Below are positions 35,986 through 44,692 of a DNA stretch of 64,000 bases, piece by piece. The stretch lies in contig NZ_JAFIBW010000001.1 in assembly GCF_017833295.1 (NCBI RefSeq), positions 4,057,501 through 4,121,500 of the forward strand. Direction: 5' to 3'. A model generated the notes under the pieces. That model was given only the letters and a program-made list of their open reading frames with translations, did not search any database and was not told the DNA's origin. Within the stretch, counting starts at the first letter, position 1. Every line of letters starts with the position of its first letter. The translations under genes and the position numbers were made by a program. This stretch comes from Methylobacterium sp. PvR107. Its GTDB lineage: Bacteria; Pseudomonadota; Alphaproteobacteria; Rhizobiales; Beijerinckiaceae.

Positions 35986-38900
35986 TCACGCGGCGACCTG
36001 ATGCGCGGTCCGCGTCCGCGCGTCCGGGTTCGGGCGGCGCTGCGAGAACAGCGAGATCAGCACCGGCACGACCACGAGGATCAGGTTCGGCGCCAGGATG
36101 ATGCCGCCGACCACCACGAGCGCGAGCGGCTTCTGCACCTGCGAGCCGATGCCGGTGGAGACCGCCGCCGGCAGCAGGCCGACGCAGGCCGCCACGCAGG
36201 TCATCATCACCGGGCGCATGCGCACCACGGCGGCGTTCCAGACGGCCTCCTGCTTCTTCCAGCCCTCGTCGAGGAGCTGGTTGTAATAGGCGAGCAGGAT
36301 CACGCCCTCCATGGTCGAGATGCCGAACAGCGCGATGAACCCGATCGCCGCCGAGATCGAGAACGGCGTGCCGGTCAGGAACAGGGCGAAGATGCCGCCG
36401 ATCATCGCCATCGGGATCACCGACAGGGTCAGCAGCATGTCGGCCACCGACGAGAAGTTGATGTACAGGAGCAGCGCGATCAGCAGCAGCGTGAGCGGCA
36501 CCACGAGGCTGAGCCGGGCCGCCGCCTCCTTCAGGTTGGTGAACTGCCCGACCCATTCCAGGCGGTAGCCCGGCGGCAGGTCCACGGCATCGGCGACCTT
36601 CCGCTGAGCTTCGAGGACCGCGCTGCCGAGGTCGCGGCCGCGCACCGAGAACTTCACCGGGATGTAGCGCTCCTGGTCCTCGCGGTAGATGAACGAGGCG
36701 CCCGAGACGAGGTCGACGTCGGCGATCTCGGAGAGCGGCACCTGGATCACGCCGCCATTGGGGTTCTGCGCCCCCACGGCGATGTTGCGGATGCCGGCCA
36801 GCGACGAGCGGTACTCCTTGGCGAGCCGCACCCGCATGGGGAAGTGGCGGTCCGAGCCGTATTCGTAGAGATCGCCCGCGGTCTGGCCGCCGATCGCCGC
36901 CTGGATCGTGGTGTTCACGTCGCCGATGGACAGGCCGTAGCGGGCGGCCTTGTGGCGATCGACGTCGATCCGGACCGTCGGCTGGCCGAGGGATTCGAAC
37001 ACCGACAGGTCGGTGACGCCCTGAACGGTAGCCAGCGCCGCCTTCACCGCATTGGCGGTCTTGGTGAGCTGCGCGAGGTCGTTACCGTAGATCTTGACCG
37101 AGTTCTCGCCCTTCACGCCCGAGGCGGCCTCCTGGACGTTGTCCTCGATATACTGGGAGAAATTGAACTCGATCCCGGGAAATTCGGATTCCAGCTTCTT
37201 GCTCAGGTCCTGGATCAGCGTCTCCTTGTCGAGACCCTTCCGCCACTGGTCGATGGGCTTGAGCGGCGCCAGGAACTCGACGTTGAAGAAGCCGGTGGCG
37301 TCGGTGCCGTCGTTCGGGCGGCCCTGGTGCGACAGGACGGTGGTGACCTCCGGAACCTCCTGGAAGATCTTGCGCATGCGCTGGACGTAGGAATTGCCGG
37401 CCTCCAGCGAGATCGAGGACGGCATCGTCCCGCGCACGTAGAGGTTGCCTTCCTCGAGCCGCGGCAGGAATTCCAGGCCGAGATTGCGGGCCGTCAGTCC
37501 CGAGACCAGCAGCACCGCCAGCATCACGGCGAGCGCCAGGACCCGGTTGCGCAGGCCGAAGGCCAGCACACGCTCGTGGCCGACGCGCAGCACCCGCACG
37601 ATCAGCGTGTCGCGCTCTTCCAGGTTCTTGGGCAGCATCAGCGCGGAGAGCGCGGGCGAGACCGTGAAGGTCGCGAGCAGGCCACCGAGCAGCGCGTACG
37701 CGTAGGTCTTGGCCATCGGCCCGAAGATGTGGCCCTCGACGCCGGTCATCGTGAACAGCGGCAGGAAGCCGACGATGATGATCGTCGCCGAGAAGAAGAT
37801 CGCCCGGTTCACCTCGCGGCCCGCGACCGCGATCGTGCCGAGCCGTCCGGTCAGGCCGCCGGGCGGGACCTCGCCCTTCACGTGGTCGGGCTCGGCGATG
37901 TGGCGGAACACGTTCTCGACCATGATCACGGTGGCGTCGACGATCAGGCCGAAATCGATGGCGCCGAGCGACAGCAGGTTGGCCGAGTCGCCGCGGATCA
38001 CCAGGATCAGGATCGCGAAGCCGAGGGCGAACGGGATCGTCGCCGCCACGATGATCGCGCTGGTGAGCGAGCCGAGGAACAGCCACTGCACCACGAAGAC
38101 CAGCACCACGCCGAAGACCAGGTTGTGCATCACCGTGTGGGTGGTGGTGTGGATCAGGCCCGAGCGGTCGTAGATCCGCTCGATCTTCACGTCGGGCGGC
38201 AGGATCGTGGAGCCGTTGATCTTGTCGATCTCGGCCTCGACCCGCTCCAGCGTCGGCAGGCTCTTGCCGCCGCGGGTCATGAGCACGATGCCCTCAACGA
38301 TGTCGCGCTGGTCGTCGTGGCCGACGATGCCGAGGCGCGGCGCGTTCGACACCCGCACCTCCGCCACGTCCCGCACCAGCACCGGGGTGCCGTTGACGAG
38401 GCTGATCATCGTGTCCCGGATGTCGTCCATGTCGCGGATCAGCCCGATGCCGCGCACCACCGCCGATTGCTGGCCGACATTCAGCGTCTGGCCGCCGACG
38501 TTGATCGAGGCGTTGTTCAGCGCGTTGGTCAGCTGCACCAGCGTCAGGCCCTGGGCCTGGAGCCGGTTGAGGTCGACCGCGACCTCGTATTCCTTGGCCT
38601 TGCCGCCGAAGGCCGTCACGTCGACCACGCCGGGGATCGCCTTGAACCGGCGCTGCAGCACCCAGTCCTGCAGGGTCTTCATGTCCATGGGCGAGTAGCC
38701 GGCCGGGCCGACCAGCTTGTAGCGCATGATCTCGCCCACCGGGCTCGTCGGCGAGATCTGCGGCGTGGCGCCGTTGGGCAGCGTCGGGGCCTGCGACAGG
38801 CGGTTGAGCACCCGCTGCAGGGCCTGCTCGTACGTGTACTCGTAGTTGAACTGGACCTTCACGTCGGACAGGCCGAACAGCGAGATCGTGCGCACCACCT

Positions 38901-39135
38901 GGGCGTTGGGAATGCCGGCCAGCGCCACCTCGAGGGGGATCGTGATGTAGCGCTCGATCTCGTCCGCCGACTGGCCCGGATTCTGGGTGATGACGTCGAC
39001 GAGTGGCGGGACCGGGTCGGGGTAGGCCTCGATGTTGAGCTGCGTATAGGCCCCGTAGCCGATGCCCAGCATCACCACGAACATCAGCACCACCAGCACG
39101 CGCTGGCGGAGCGAGAAGACGATCAGGCTGTTCAT
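35986..39135 (-). CDS. Heavy-metal-type RND efflux permease (CusA/CzcA family)
   Basis: A 1049-residue inner-membrane proton antiporter with twelve membrane segments and two large periplasmic loops. The N-terminus MNSLIVFSLRQRVLVVLMFV, the block PLVDVITQNPGQSADEIERY and the TM4 motif SLGAIDFGLIVDATVIMVEN place it in the HME branch. TM4 carries Asp and Glu in DFGLIVD...E, as in Czc/Cus pumps. The exported metal (Co/Zn/Cd, Cu/Ag or other) cannot be told from sequence. It lies 16 bases after the adaptor gene. Confidence 0.94.
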   Translation of the reverse strand: MNSLIVFSLRQRVLVVLMFVVMLGIGYGAYTQLNIEAYPDPVPPLVDVITQNPGQSADEIERYITIPLEVALAGIPNAQVVRTISLFGLSDVKVQFNYEYTYEQALQRVLNRLSQAPTLPNGATPQISPTSPVGEIMRYKLVGPAGYSPMDMKTLQDWVLQRRFKAIPGVVDVTAFGGKAKEYEVAVDLNRLQAQGLTLVQLTNALNNASINVGGQTLNVGQQSAVVRGIGLIRDMDDIRDTMISLVNGTPVLVRDVAEVRVSNAPRLGIVGHDDQRDIVEGIVLMTRGGKSLPTLERVEAEIDKINGSTILPPDVKIERIYDRSGLIHTTTHTVMHNLVFGVVLVFVVQWLFLGSLTSAIIVAATIPFALGFAILILVIRGDSANLLSLGAIDFGLIVDATVIMVENVFRHIAEPDHVKGEVPPGGLTGRLGTIAVAGREVNRAIFFSATIIIVGFLPLFTMTGVEGHIFGPMAKTYAYALLGGLLATFTVSPALSALMLPKNLEERDTLIVRVLRVGHERVLAFGLRNRVLALAVMLAVLLVSGLTARNLGLEFLPRLEEGNLYVRGTMPSSISLEAGNSYVQRMRKIFQEVPEVTTVLSHQGRPNDGTDATGFFNVEFLAPLKPIDQWRKGLDKETLIQDLSKKLESEFPGIEFNFSQYIEDNVQEAASGVKGENSVKIYGNDLAQLTKTANAVKAALATVQGVTDLSVFESLGQPTVRIDVDRHKAARYGLSIGDVNTTIQAAIGGQTAGDLYEYGSDRHFPMRVRLAKEYRSSLAGIRNIAVGAQNPNGGVIQVPLSEIADVDLVSGASFIYREDQERYIPVKFSVRGRDLGSAVLEAQRKVADAVDLPPGYRLEWVGQFTNLKEAAARLSLVVPLTLLLIALLLYINFSSVADMLLTLSVIPMAMIGGIFALFLTGTPFSISAAIGFIALFGISTMEGVILLAYYNQLLDEGWKKQEAVWNAAVVRMRPVMMTCVAACVGLLPAAVSTGIGSQVQKPLALVVVGGIILAPNLILVVVPVLISLFSQRRPNPDARTRTAHQVAA

Positions 39136-39151
39136 CGGACCGAATCCTCGC

Positions 39152-40474
39152 TCAGGACGCCTTTTCGCCGCTCGCCGCGCGGTCGATGAACAGGGCGCCG
39201 CGGGTCACCACCTGCTCGCCCGGGTGCAGGCCCTCGATGACCTGGGCACTGTCGCCGTTGATCAGTCCGAGCTTGACGTCCCGTGCCTCCACGGCTCCGT
39301 CCGGCCGCGCCACCCAGACGTGGGTGCGGTCGCCTTCGTACACGACGGCGCCCACCGGCACGCTCGGGCTCGGCTCGCCCTTGCCGGTGACGATCGTGTA
39401 GGTGGCGAACATCTCCGGGCGCAGCACCCGGTCGGGATTGTCGACCTCGCTGCGCACCGCGAGCCGCCGCGTCGCCGGGTCGAGGCTGGAGGCCATGTAG
39501 TTGACCCGGGCCTTGAACACCCGGGCGCCGAAGCCCGCCACCTTCGCCTCGACCTCCTGGCCGATGCGGATCTTCGGGATCTCGCTCTCGCGGACATTGG
39601 CGATGAGCCAGACGGTCGACAGGTCGCCGATCACGAAGACCGGGTCGCTGGAAGCCGACAGATACTGCCCGGTGCCGACCTTGCGCTGGACGATCGTGCC
39701 GGCGATCGGTGCCCGGATCTGGGTCTCGGGGCTCATTGAGCCCTTCTTCTCGAAGGCCACGATCTCGGCATCGGTCTTGCCCAGCAGCCGCAGGCGATTC
39801 TTGACGGCGTCGAGGGCGGCTTCCGCGGTCTTCAGGTCGCTCTGGGCGGCGATCACGTCGTTCTGGGCGGATTGGTAATCCTTCAGCGCCGTCGCGTGCG
39901 CCTGGAACAGTTCCTGCTGGCGCTGCGCGATGGTCTGGTCGAGCTTCAGAAGCGCCTGCTGTTTCTGAAGATTGTTCAGGGCCGCCTGATAATCGTTCTG
40001 CGCCTGGACCATGTCGGTGGCCTCGAGCGTCAGCAGCACGTCGCCGGCCTTCACGTCGTCGCCCGCGCGGGCCAGCACCTTCGTCACCCGGCCCGCATAG
40101 GGCGACACGACCGGGACGTTGTCGTCCTCGTTGAGGGCGATGCGCCCCTCCGCGGTGCCCTCCGGACGGAAGACCTGTGTGGCGACCGGCAGGATCTCGA
40201 AGGCGGCCCGCTGCTCCTTGGTGGGCCGGAAGATCCGCTCCACGACCCCGGCCTTCTCCGCATCGATCCCGGGATCCGGATTGCTCGGTGCGAGCAGGCC
40301 GGTCAGCGCGGCGACAAGGCCCGACGTGCCTTCGCGAACCCGGTCGGAGAAGGCGAACGCCGCCCCTGCCGCGGCCGCGAGCAGCAGGAGGATGAGGAGG
40401 AGCCCCGGCCCCCGGCGCTTGCGGCGGGGTGCGGCGATCGCCTCATCCTGGTCCAGCGGATTTCGGGCGTCCAT
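39152..40474 (-). CDS. RND efflux periplasmic adaptor (CusB/CzcB-like)
   Basis: A 440-residue membrane-fusion protein. It has a single N-terminal membrane anchor (residues about 24-44), a lipoyl-like domain (VVSPYAGRVTKVLARAGDDV), a coiled-coil hairpin (QAALNNLQKQQALLKLDQTI onward), and beta-barrel and membrane-proximal domains (RAPIAGTIVQRKVGTGQYLS; LRPEMFATYTIVTG). It is the first gene of the adaptor-permease-outer-membrane factor operon and diverges from the zinc-type GTPase gene over a 292-base gap. Confidence 0.92.
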   Translation of the reverse strand: MDARNPLDQDEAIAAPRRKRRGPGLLLILLLLAAAAGAAFAFSDRVREGTSGLVAALTGLLAPSNPDPGIDAEKAGVVERIFRPTKEQRAAFEILPVATQVFRPEGTAEGRIALNEDDNVPVVSPYAGRVTKVLARAGDDVKAGDVLLTLEATDMVQAQNDYQAALNNLQKQQALLKLDQTIAQRQQELFQAHATALKDYQSAQNDVIAAQSDLKTAEAALDAVKNRLRLLGKTDAEIVAFEKKGSMSPETQIRAPIAGTIVQRKVGTGQYLSASSDPVFVIGDLSTVWLIANVRESEIPKIRIGQEVEAKVAGFGARVFKARVNYMASSLDPATRRLAVRSEVDNPDRVLRPEMFATYTIVTGKGEPSPSVPVGAVVYEGDRTHVWVARPDGAVEARDVKLGLINGDSAQVIEGLHPGEQVVTRGALFIDRAASGEKAS

Positions 40475-40700
40475 GCGAATGATCTTCCGGGTCCGGGCGA
40501 AGAGACCGGGTTGACTGACAAGTGTACGATTCGCGCCCGGACGAAGCCCACATCAATGCGATCGGCGGTGCTTTTCTGTGGCGGACCGCGCGGAAGAGTC
40601 CGTGCGGCTTCAAATGCCTAGAGCAAAGCTTGTCTGACGCGCAATCGATCGGGAGCCGTGGTCGCGAAACCGTGTGGCTCCGTCTTCCTTTGACGGGATT

Positions 40701-40715
40701 TGTTACAATATGACA
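40701..40715 (+). promoter_or_regulatory. Candidate Zur box before the COG0523 GTPase gene
   Basis: TGTTACAATATGACA is an imperfect palindrome with outer TGT...ACA and an AT-rich centre, close to the zinc-uptake-regulator sites of alphaproteobacteria. It contains TACAAT (40704-40709), a possible -10 element, so bound Zur would block transcription. The GTPase start is about 50 bases downstream. The assignment is by resemblance. Confidence 0.6.
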
Positions 40716-40766
40716 ACGCTCATGGGCGCTCCGCGCCCGTCCGCTGACCCCATCGAAGAACCCGCC

Positions 40767-41780
40767 ATGACCGACACGAGCCCCGTTTCCGCCCAAGCTG
40801 GATCTGCTGCCGGATCCGCCGCCGGTAAGATCCCGGTGACCGTGCTCACCGGCTATCTCGGCGCGGGCAAGACCACGCTCCTCAACCGGATCCTCACCGA
40901 GAACCACGGTAAGCGCTACGCCGTGATCGTCAACGAGTTCGGCGAGATCGGCATCGACAACGACCTCGTCGTCGGCGCTGACGAGGAAGTGTTCGAGATG
41001 AACAACGGCTGCGTCTGCTGCACGGTGCGCGGCGACCTGATCCGGATCATGGATGGCTTGGTGAAGCGCCGGGGCAAGTTCGACGCGATCATCGTCGAGA
41101 CCACCGGCCTCGCCGACCCGGCGCCCGTGGCGCAGACCTTCTTCGTCGACCAGGATGTGGGCGACGCCGCCCGGCTCGACGCCGTGGTGACGGTGGCCGA
41201 CGCCAAGTGGCTCTCAGACCGCCTGAAGGACGCCCCGGAGGCGAAGAACCAGATCGCCTTCGCGGACGTGATCCTGCTCAACAAGAGCGATCTCGTGTCG
41301 CCCGCCGACCTCGACCGGGTCGAGGCCGAGATCCGCACCATCAACCCGCTGGCGAAGCTCCACCGCACGCAGAACTGCGCCGTGCCGCTCGACGCCGTGC
41401 TGGAGCGCAATGCCTTCGACCTCGACCGGATCCTCGACGTGGAGCCCGACTTCCTCGAGGAGGGGCACCACCACCACCACGATTCCGATATCCGGTCGCT
41501 CTCGGCGAAGATCGAGGGCGAGGTGGATCCGGAGAAGTTCATGCCCTGGATCTCGAACCTCACCCAGGTCCAGGGACCCGACATCCTGCGCTGCAAGGGG
41601 ATCGTGGCCTTCCCGAACGAGCCGAAGCGCTTCGTCTTCCAGGGCGTCCACATGATCCTCGACGGGGACGTCCAGGGCGATTGGGGGCCGAATGAGCCGC
41701 GAGTCTCCCGCGTGGTGTTCATCGGGCGCAACCTCGACGAGGCGGCGATCCGCGCCGGGTTCGAGAGCTGCCGGGTTTGA
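40767..41780 (+). CDS. COG0523 (CobW/ZNG-type) GTPase, probable zinc metallochaperone
   Basis: A 337-residue G3E GTPase. Walker A is [15 protein letters not shown], the metal-binding CxCC motif is [12 protein letters not shown], Walker B-like [11 protein letters not shown] and the guanine-specificity motif LLNKSDLV. A His-rich loop ([11 protein letters not shown]) precedes the CobW C-terminal domain. This set fits zinc-related rather than cobalamin-related members. The start at 40767 gives a 50-base leader from the putative Zur-controlled promoter; an ATG at 40710 also exists in frame. It likely supplies zinc to a client protein in zinc shortage. Confidence 0.88.
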   Translation: MTDTSPVSAQAGSAAGSAAGKIPVTVLTGYLGAGKTTLLNRILTENHGKRYAVIVNEFGEIGIDNDLVVGADEEVFEMNNGCVCCTVRGDLIRIMDGLVKRRGKFDAIIVETTGLADPAPVAQTFFVDQDVGDAARLDAVVTVADAKWLSDRLKDAPEAKNQIAFADVILLNKSDLVSPADLDRVEAEIRTINPLAKLHRTQNCAVPLDAVLERNAFDLDRILDVEPDFLEEGHHHHHDSDIRSLSAKIEGEVDPEKFMPWISNLTQVQGPDILRCKGIVAFPNEPKRFVFQGVHMILDGDVQGDWGPNEPRVSRVVFIGRNLDEAAIRAGFESCRV

Positions 41781-41817
41781 GGCGCGGCGCGTCGAATCGC
41801 GCGTATCCACCAAACGA

Positions 41818-41851
41818 CGAGGCTCCCGCGGACGAATCCGCGGGAGCCTCG
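41818..41851. terminator. Bidirectional terminator between the GTPase gene and lanM
   Basis: A perfect 15-bp stem (CGAGGCTCCCGCGGA / TCCGCGGGAGCCTCG) with a CGAA loop lies between the two convergent genes. Neither side has a long T tract (TCGTTTGG on the leftward strand), but the stem is very stable and shared termination is likely. Confidence 0.7.
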
Positions 41852-41887
41852 ACATCTCAGCACGCGACGTGAAGCGCGAAGACAGCC

Positions 41888-42301
41888 TTACTTGATCAGG
41901 GCGAGCAGCGCCTTGCCGGCCTTGGAGTTCAGCTCCTTGGCGTCGAGGGTGCCGTCGCCGTCCGGATCGGCCTGCTTGAAGCGCTCGCCGACCGCAGCGA
42001 GGTATTCCTTCTTGTCGAGGGTGCCGTCGTTGTCCGGATCGGCCTGCTTCACGCCGGCCTTGCTCAGGCGGCCCTTCAGCTCACGGGCATCGAGGGTTCC
42101 GTCGGCGTCCTTCTCCAGGCGGTCGAAGGTCGCCGAGGCAACCGCCTCCACTTCCTTCAGGTCGACGGTGCCGTCGTTGTCGGTGTCGATCATCTTGACC
42201 GCGCTCGCACCCGTCGCCGGCTTGGCCATCGCGGCCGGGATCGAAAGGCCGGACAGCGCGAGGGTCACCGCCGCGAAACCACTGATAAGCCGAAGGGTCA
42301 T
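41888..42301 (-). CDS. lanM: Lanmodulin-like periplasmic EF-hand protein
   Basis: A 137-residue secreted protein: signal peptide MTLRLISGFAAVTLALSGLS ending near AAMA, then four EF-hands. The loops are DTDNDGTVDLKE, EKDADGTLDARE, DPDNDGTLDKKE and DPDGDGTLDAKE. Adjacent loops are only 12-13 residues apart, and loops 3 and 4 have Pro at position 2. Both features are hallmarks of lanmodulin, the lanthanide-selective protein of Methylobacterium; the linker ELKGR and the KKEYLAAV segment also match it. Loops 1 and 2 lack the Pro, and loop 2 starts with Glu, so their metal affinity may differ from the known protein. No methanol dehydrogenase gene is nearby. Confidence 0.85.
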   Translation of the reverse strand: MTLRLISGFAAVTLALSGLSIPAAMAKPATGASAVKMIDTDNDGTVDLKEVEAVASATFDRLEKDADGTLDARELKGRLSKAGVKQADPDNDGTLDKKEYLAAVGERFKQADPDGDGTLDAKELNSKAGKALLALIK

Positions 42302-43124
42302 TGCCAGATGCTCCCGAATTTGTCTGCTCGAGCGTCCTAGCTGGCAACCGGCTTTGCTGCAAGTGCGAGATTGCCGATTCCTCCCGGATTGCCATGTCTC
42401 GGGGCGGGCCGGCATAGACAACGGAAGGCCAGTCGGTGCCGGGCTTTCAGAAACGGTGAGTGATCGGAAGGAGTGCGGCGGCCCGAAACAGTATCCGGCC
42501 CCGCGGCAGACGACGCATCGATTGCGCCTGCCACGAGATCGCCTTCCGAGGCGATCGCCAGAACGAACCCGCTCGTACCGGAGCGGCCTGCCCAAGTTCA
42601 AACGCGACTCGCGACAGGCGGTCATGCCGGGGGGCCGCAGATGAGCCTGGACCACGAGGGGCACGCCGACGGCAGGCAGCCCTTAGAGCCGTTCGCGATC
42701 GGGTTGGGACGGGTACGATAGCCGAGCCCGTGCCGCACGAAGCGCAGGTCCCCTCTCCCATCGGGGCCAAGGATGGCAAAGCGGGTGATTTTCATCTCCC
42801 GTTCGGGACAATGTCTCCATCTTGGTTTCTGCGTCTCCGCGTCATCCCGGGGCCGCGCAGCGGAGCCAGGGATCCAGACACGCCGGCGCGGCAAGGCCTT
42901 GCGCTGACAGCGGCTCTGGGTTGCCCGCCTCCGGCGTGCCTGTCCGGGTCCGGGCTCGCCTGCGGCGCGCCGGACTGACGGGAGCTTGACAGGCCCATGC
43001 CATCGTCAGGACCTTCAATCGTCTCACGCGTCGAGCCCGTAGCCCGTACAGGGGGCCCCTGGCGCGGCTGTCGCGACCGGGATCGCCGCCCTTCCGAACC
43101 GTCGCAACACGATCCGGACCGGCT
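42302..43124. other. Gene-poor interval upstream of the IS element
   Basis: About 820 bases with no convincing gene. Bases 42302 to about 42680 should hold the lanM promoter, with no clear boxes that I can support. From about 42684 onward the sequence is repeat DNA, listed separately, including the motif GTCATCCCGGGGCCGCGCAG that is typical of rhizobial intergenic repeats. Confidence 0.5.
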
Positions 43125-43128
43125 CTAG
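42684..43128. repeat. MITE-like intergenic repeat, copy A (interrupted at its right end by the IS)
   Basis: The left end TTAGAGCCGTTCGCGATCGG and the right end CGATCCGGACCGGCTCTAG are imperfect inverted copies of each other. Internally, 42909-42975 (TTGCCCGCCTCCGGCGTGCC onward) and 43018-43125 (CGTCTCACGCGTCGAGCCCG onward) match the copy at 60019-60328. Copy A is longer because of about 140 extra bases near 42730-42870. No open frame inside looks coding. Confidence 0.65.
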
Positions 43129-44580
43129 TACTACAGTTGCAGTTTTTGGCGTGATCGGAGATGGGCTGCCCGTGCCGCGGCCTGATGCCGTCGTCGCCAG
43201 AGGGACCATGCAAGCAGCAGCGCGCGCATGGGGGCAAAAGCGAGGACGAGGCGAGCGAGCAGGTGCCTGATCTCCGGGACAGAGAGCGGTGGCAGGTGCT
43301 CAGGCGGGTTTGGTGGTGGAGGGCGCCTCAAGCGGCCTCGACGGCGGCGACCGGACTCGTTTCGTTCGGTTTGCCAGCTGCGGCGCGCACCAACTCAGCG
43401 CGCAACCGCGCGAGGAAGGCGAGCGCGGCCATGCACAGTGTCATGTGACGGTGCCACCCGTCCCAGGAGCGCGCCTCGCAGTGGTCGAGGCCGAGTTCGC
43501 CCTTGGCGGTGCCAAAGCAGGTCTCGATGGTCCAGCGCAGCCCAGCCACCCCGGCCAGTTCGGACAGCGTGGTCTCCATGGGCGCGAACACGACGTAGTA
43601 GGCGCGCTCGAACGGTTCGCGCAGGCTGCGCCGGATCAGCAGCCAATGGTCCCAAGGCGGCGTCTGCAGGCGCAGCAGGCGCACCCGCGCCCAGTCGTAG
43701 AGCCGCGGCCCCTTCGCGCCCTCGCCGGCGGCGTGCCGGTGCCAAGCGGAGGCCGGCAGTGCGTCGGCGATGGCGGACGCGTCGCGGGTCGCGAAGCCAT
43801 CCGCGACCGTCATCAAGCGCTCGTTGCTGCGCACCGCGAGCACATAGGGCTGCTCGCGCGCCTCCAGCATCATCCGCAGCCGCTTGTCCGACCCGTACAG
43901 CGCATCGGCCAGCACGAAGGCACAGGGCAGCCCGGCGTCAAGGGCGGCAGCGATCAACGCGCGCGCGATCGTGGGCTTGGTGGCAAACGCCACCGCCTCG
44001 GGCACGCCGGCCTTGGCGCGCCGCGCCTGATCGGCGGCCCAGGCCTCGGGCAGGAACAGCTGCCTGTCGATCAGCGCCTGGCCGTAGCGACTGGCATAGG
44101 CCAGGAACACACCGACCTGGCAGTTCTCGATCCGCCCCGCCGTGCCGGAGTACTGCCGCGCCACGCCGACGGAGTGCGTACCCTTCTTCAGAAAGCCGGT
44201 CTCGTCGACCACGAGCACCGCATCGGGGTCGGCCAGGGCCTCGACCGCGTAGGCGCGCACGAGATCGCGTGCCGCATCCGCATCCCACCGCCCCCGTCCC
44301 AGCACGGCCTGCAACCGATGCGGCCGTGCCTCACCCGCACGCTCGGCCAGGAGCCAGCCCGTCTTGCGCTCGACGCCGGAGAGGAGCCCGTCGAGATAGT
44401 GCCCGATCGACATGCGCAACTCGCGCCGCCGCACGCACAGCCCAACGCGATCCTTCAGGGCTGTGAGCTCACGCTCCCAGGCCAACAGCGAACCAGACCA
44501 GGACGCCACCGACATCGCTAAGCCTCCGCTCTTGCAGACGCTCAGCGGAACACATCAGCCATCAATCCGCAACTGTAGTA
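43129..44580 (-). mobile_element. IS701-family insertion sequence, complete
   Basis: A 1452-base element. The left terminal repeat TACTACAGTTGCAG and the right end, whose complement reads TACTACAGTTGCGG, are inverted copies of at least 12 bases. It is flanked by direct CTAG repeats (43125-43128 and 44581-44584). CTAG fits the YTAR target duplication of IS701-family elements. One intact transposase gene fills the element, so it looks recent and possibly active. Confidence 0.9.
43328..44515 (-). CDS. IS701 family transposase
   Basis: A 395-residue DDE transposase without frameshift. The first catalytic Asp is in VLVVDETGFLKKGTHSVGVA, the second in FVLADALYGSDKRLR, and the Glu region is LRWTIETCFGTAKGELGLDH. 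Family features include GVARQYSGTAGRIENCQVGV and the C-terminal GWHRHMTLCMAALAFL. It occupies most of the 1452-base element. Codon use is as GC-rich as the neighbours, so it probably came from a related genome. Confidence 0.94.
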   Translation of the reverse strand: MSVASWSGSLLAWERELTALKDRVGLCVRRRELRMSIGHYLDGLLSGVERKTGWLLAERAGEARPHRLQAVLGRGRWDADAARDLVRAYAVEALADPDAVLVVDETGFLKKGTHSVGVARQYSGTAGRIENCQVGVFLAYASRYGQALIDRQLFLPEAWAADQARRAKAGVPEAVAFATKPTIARALIAAALDAGLPCAFVLADALYGSDKRLRMMLEAREQPYVLAVRSNERLMTVADGFATRDASAIADALPASAWHRHAAGEGAKGPRLYDWARVRLLRLQTPPWDHWLLIRRSLREPFERAYYVVFAPMETTLSELAGVAGLRWTIETCFGTAKGELGLDHCEARSWDGWHRHMTLCMAALAFLARLRAELVRAAAGKPNETSPVAAVEAA

Positions 44581-44665
44581 CTAGGCACGAGCGAATCAGA
44601 ACCGACCGCGTGCGCCGGTCCGGCTCCCGGGCTCCGCTGCGCGGCCCCGTGAGAATGGACGTGAA

Positions 44666-44686
44666 CGAGGCCGGCCCGCGGCCTCG
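44666..44686 (-). terminator. Candidate terminator of the solute-binding-protein gene
   Basis: Hairpin CGAGGCCG-GCCCG-CGGCCTCG just past the leftward stop at 44693, followed on that strand by TTCACG. The stem is good but the T tract is poor. Confidence 0.4.
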
Positions 44687-44692
44687 GCCCGA

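Noticed and set aside
35809-39189. Very long rightward open frame (1126 codons) opposite the RND permease
   Set aside because: It has no domain or signal features and a His/Arg/Asp-heavy composition. It is the antisense shadow of a well-conserved permease gene in high-GC DNA.
42447-42978. Open frames upstream of the IS element
   Set aside because: Arg/Ala/Pro-rich translations without domains, in a repeat-rich interval.
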